In this document: piece after piece, positions 62,690-64,000 of the stretch | How the letters are laid out: each line of letters starts with the position of its first letter | Numbering within the stretch: the stretch's first letter is position 1 | Origin: Leptospira fainei serovar Hurstbridge str. BUT 6 | GTDB lineage: Bacteria > Spirochaetota > Leptospiria > Leptospirales > Leptospiraceae | DNA length: 64,000 nucleotides | Assembly (NCBI RefSeq): GCF_000306235.2 | Contig: NZ_AKWZ02000010.1 | Location: 1,696,001-1,760,000 of the forward strand | Direction: 5' to 3' | The notes under the pieces: model-generated | Database searches by the model: none | What the model saw: only the letters and a program-made list of their open reading frames with translations | Told to the model about the DNA's origin: nothing | Translations under genes and position numbers: made by a program

Positions 62690-63967
62690 TTAATGTTTCT
62701 CTTTTAGAAAATGAACGATCGCTTTTGCTGCATTTCGCGCAGTAGGATCTTCTCCTAAAGATTGCTTTACGGAAGAGATTTCTTCTATCATCGCGTTTCT
62801 ATATTTTTTATTCTTCAGGATCGCAAGGGCCTCTTCGCGGGCGATTTCCGGCGTGCATTCGGCTTGAATCAATTCCCGCGCGGTTTCTCTTCCCGAGAGA
62901 ATATTAACTAACCCGATAAACGGAGTTCTAATAAAGCGGGAAGCGATTACATAAGTTAAAAAGCTGACTTTATACAGGATGATCATCGGCTTTTCAAAAT
63001 ATACGACTTCTAACGTGGCGGTACCCGATGCTACAAGGACCAAATCGGCAGCCTCGATGGCACGCAACGATCGATCGAAATAGTATTCGATATTCAATCC
63101 CGGAAGCTGAGCCTGCGCATGTTCGATGGATTTTTGTATATATTCTTCTTCTTTAATATTGATGTTAGGAAGAAGAAATCGGACATGTTTTTTTTCCGCT
63201 TCTAAATCGGAATGCAGAAGTTTTGCAGTCTGTATCAGAGTTCCTAAAATGCGCCGAATCTCTCCGCCTCGAGATCCCGGCATTAATGTTACGATAAACG
63301 AAGAATGAGGACGATCTTCCCCGGTATTCGGAATCGGCAGCTCCTTCTTGATTTTTTCCTTTATCCGCTGGGCAATCGGATGGCCGACAAAAACGCTACG
63401 GATCTCGTATTTATCATAAAGCTCCTTTTCAAAAGGAAAGAGAACCAGCATTAAATCCACGTTTTCTTTGATGGTAAAGATTCGATCGAATTTCCAAGCC
63501 CATAGTTGCGGAGAAACGTAGAAGATGACTTTAATACCGAGGGCTTTTAACCGCTCGGCCAACCGTAAGTTAAATCCCGGATAATCGACTAATACTGCGT
63601 GCGTGCATGAACGCGCAATAGCTTCGTCCACCAGCTTTTCCATAAGCGCTTTCAGAAATTTATATTTGAATAAGACGGCAGTGAAGCCGATCACCGATAA
63701 CTCTTCCATATTTTCAATGGAGTCGAAGCCTTCTTCGATCATTCGGGGGCCGCCTACACCGAAGAAAGGCGAATCCGGATAAGACTTTCTTAGTTCCTTG
63801 ATGAGTTCCCCTCCGAGCAGATCGCCTGAATGTTCTCCAGCCAAGAAGAGGAACACAGGCGAGGAACTATCTGTCCATTCTCGAACGATATGTTTGTTCT
63901 TTTCGAGACCTTTCTTATGCTTTTGAGATGCTTTTTTGGATACGGTTGATTTTCGAGAGGTTACCAC
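62690..63967 (-). CDS. lpxB: Lipid-A-disaccharide synthase LpxB
   Basis: 425 residues, start GTG at 63967. A basic, Lys/Ser-rich leader of about 36 residues precedes the usual start of the fold VFLFLAGEHSGDLLGGELIKEL. FFGVGGPRMIEEGF, VDYPGFNLRLAERLK, FYVSPQLWAWKFDRIFTIKENVDLMLVLFPFE, FVGHPIAQR, LMPGSRGGEIRR and ASGTATLEVVYFEKPMIILYK are all LpxB landmarks. It joins UDP-diacylglucosamine and lipid X. Its presence confirms an LPS-making organism. Confidence 0.95.
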   Translation of the reverse strand: MVTSRKSTVSKKASQKHKKGLEKNKHIVREWTDSSSPVFLFLAGEHSGDLLGGELIKELRKSYPDSPFFGVGGPRMIEEGFDSIENMEELSVIGFTAVLFKYKFLKALMEKLVDEAIARSCTHAVLVDYPGFNLRLAERLKALGIKVIFYVSPQLWAWKFDRIFTIKENVDLMLVLFPFEKELYDKYEIRSVFVGHPIAQRIKEKIKKELPIPNTGEDRPHSSFIVTLMPGSRGGEIRRILGTLIQTAKLLHSDLEAEKKHVRFLLPNINIKEEEYIQKSIEHAQAQLPGLNIEYYFDRSLRAIEAADLVLVASGTATLEVVYFEKPMIILYKVSFLTYVIASRFIRTPFIGLVNILSGRETARELIQAECTPEIAREEALAILKNKKYRNAMIEEISSVKQSLGEDPTARNAAKAIVHFLKEKH

Positions 63968-64000
63968 GGCCGATACTCAAGATATGTATTTTCAATTTTT

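Overview
The window looks like chromosomal DNA of a Leptospira-type spirochaete. The G+C content is moderate (low to mid 40s by eye). Many exported proteins carry spirochaetal lipoboxes with loose consensus (IVAC, LFGC, LESC, LFSC, SINC). Gene order and protein types (BBP2-type barrel porins, two GC-rich structured intergenic elements, LpxB, AlkB-type hydroxylase, SpoIIE phosphatase with TPRs) fit that genus. The exact species cannot be fixed from sequence alone. No tRNA, rRNA, transposase or prophage gene was seen.

Left edge (1-400): six repeats of a type I-E-like CRISPR array, read on the minus strand, with its leader side facing the window but no cas gene on that side. Positions 400-14,700 are accessory-looking: small units that each pair a regulator with an enzyme. 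They are an ArsR/SRPBCC/lipoprotein hydrolase operon, a VOC protein, a CurA-like reductase, an oleate hydratase, an ABC-F protein, a TetR/flavin monooxygenase pair, a TMEM175-like channel, a single-chain BluB-CobT fusion for the lower ligand of B12, and a MerR regulator overlapping a thioredoxin-like gene.

Positions 15,000-25,350 hold two outer-membrane barrel proteins, a small exported protein, a very large HAMP-SpoIIE-TPR phosphatase, an NmrA-type reductase divergent from an AraC regulator, and a YadGH-like ABC exporter. At 25,800-28,000 a decayed sulfate-binding-protein gene runs in frame into recQ, which makes recQ look artificially long. At 28,350-34,000 there are an ArsR-controlled MFS efflux pump with a clear operator, an outer-membrane protein and the metQNI methionine importer.

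Positions 34,000-45,200 contain a lipoprotein hydrolase, a membrane adenylate cyclase, an ATP-grasp enzyme, a DinB-like protein and a phosphate block: OprP-like porin, lipoprotein and pstSCAB, all on the minus strand. Positions 45,600-53,000 hold a duplicated cysteine-rich exported protein, a half-size TSUP permease with a DUF302 protein, a TetR/di-haem cytochrome c operon, a GGDEF-EAL protein with a degenerate GGDEF site, and alkane hydroxylase AlkB with a strong terminator. The right end (53,170-63,967) is more housekeeping: aminopeptidase N, an MFS exporter, a NUDIX hydrolase, a UvrD/Rep helicase, a TPR lipoprotein, an AsmA-like protein and lpxB.

The observations most worth a second look are the BluB-CobT fusion, the orphan-looking CRISPR array, the sulfate-binding-protein relic joined to recQ, the MerR promoter that overrides the annotated start, and the GC-rich structured elements placed between convergent genes.
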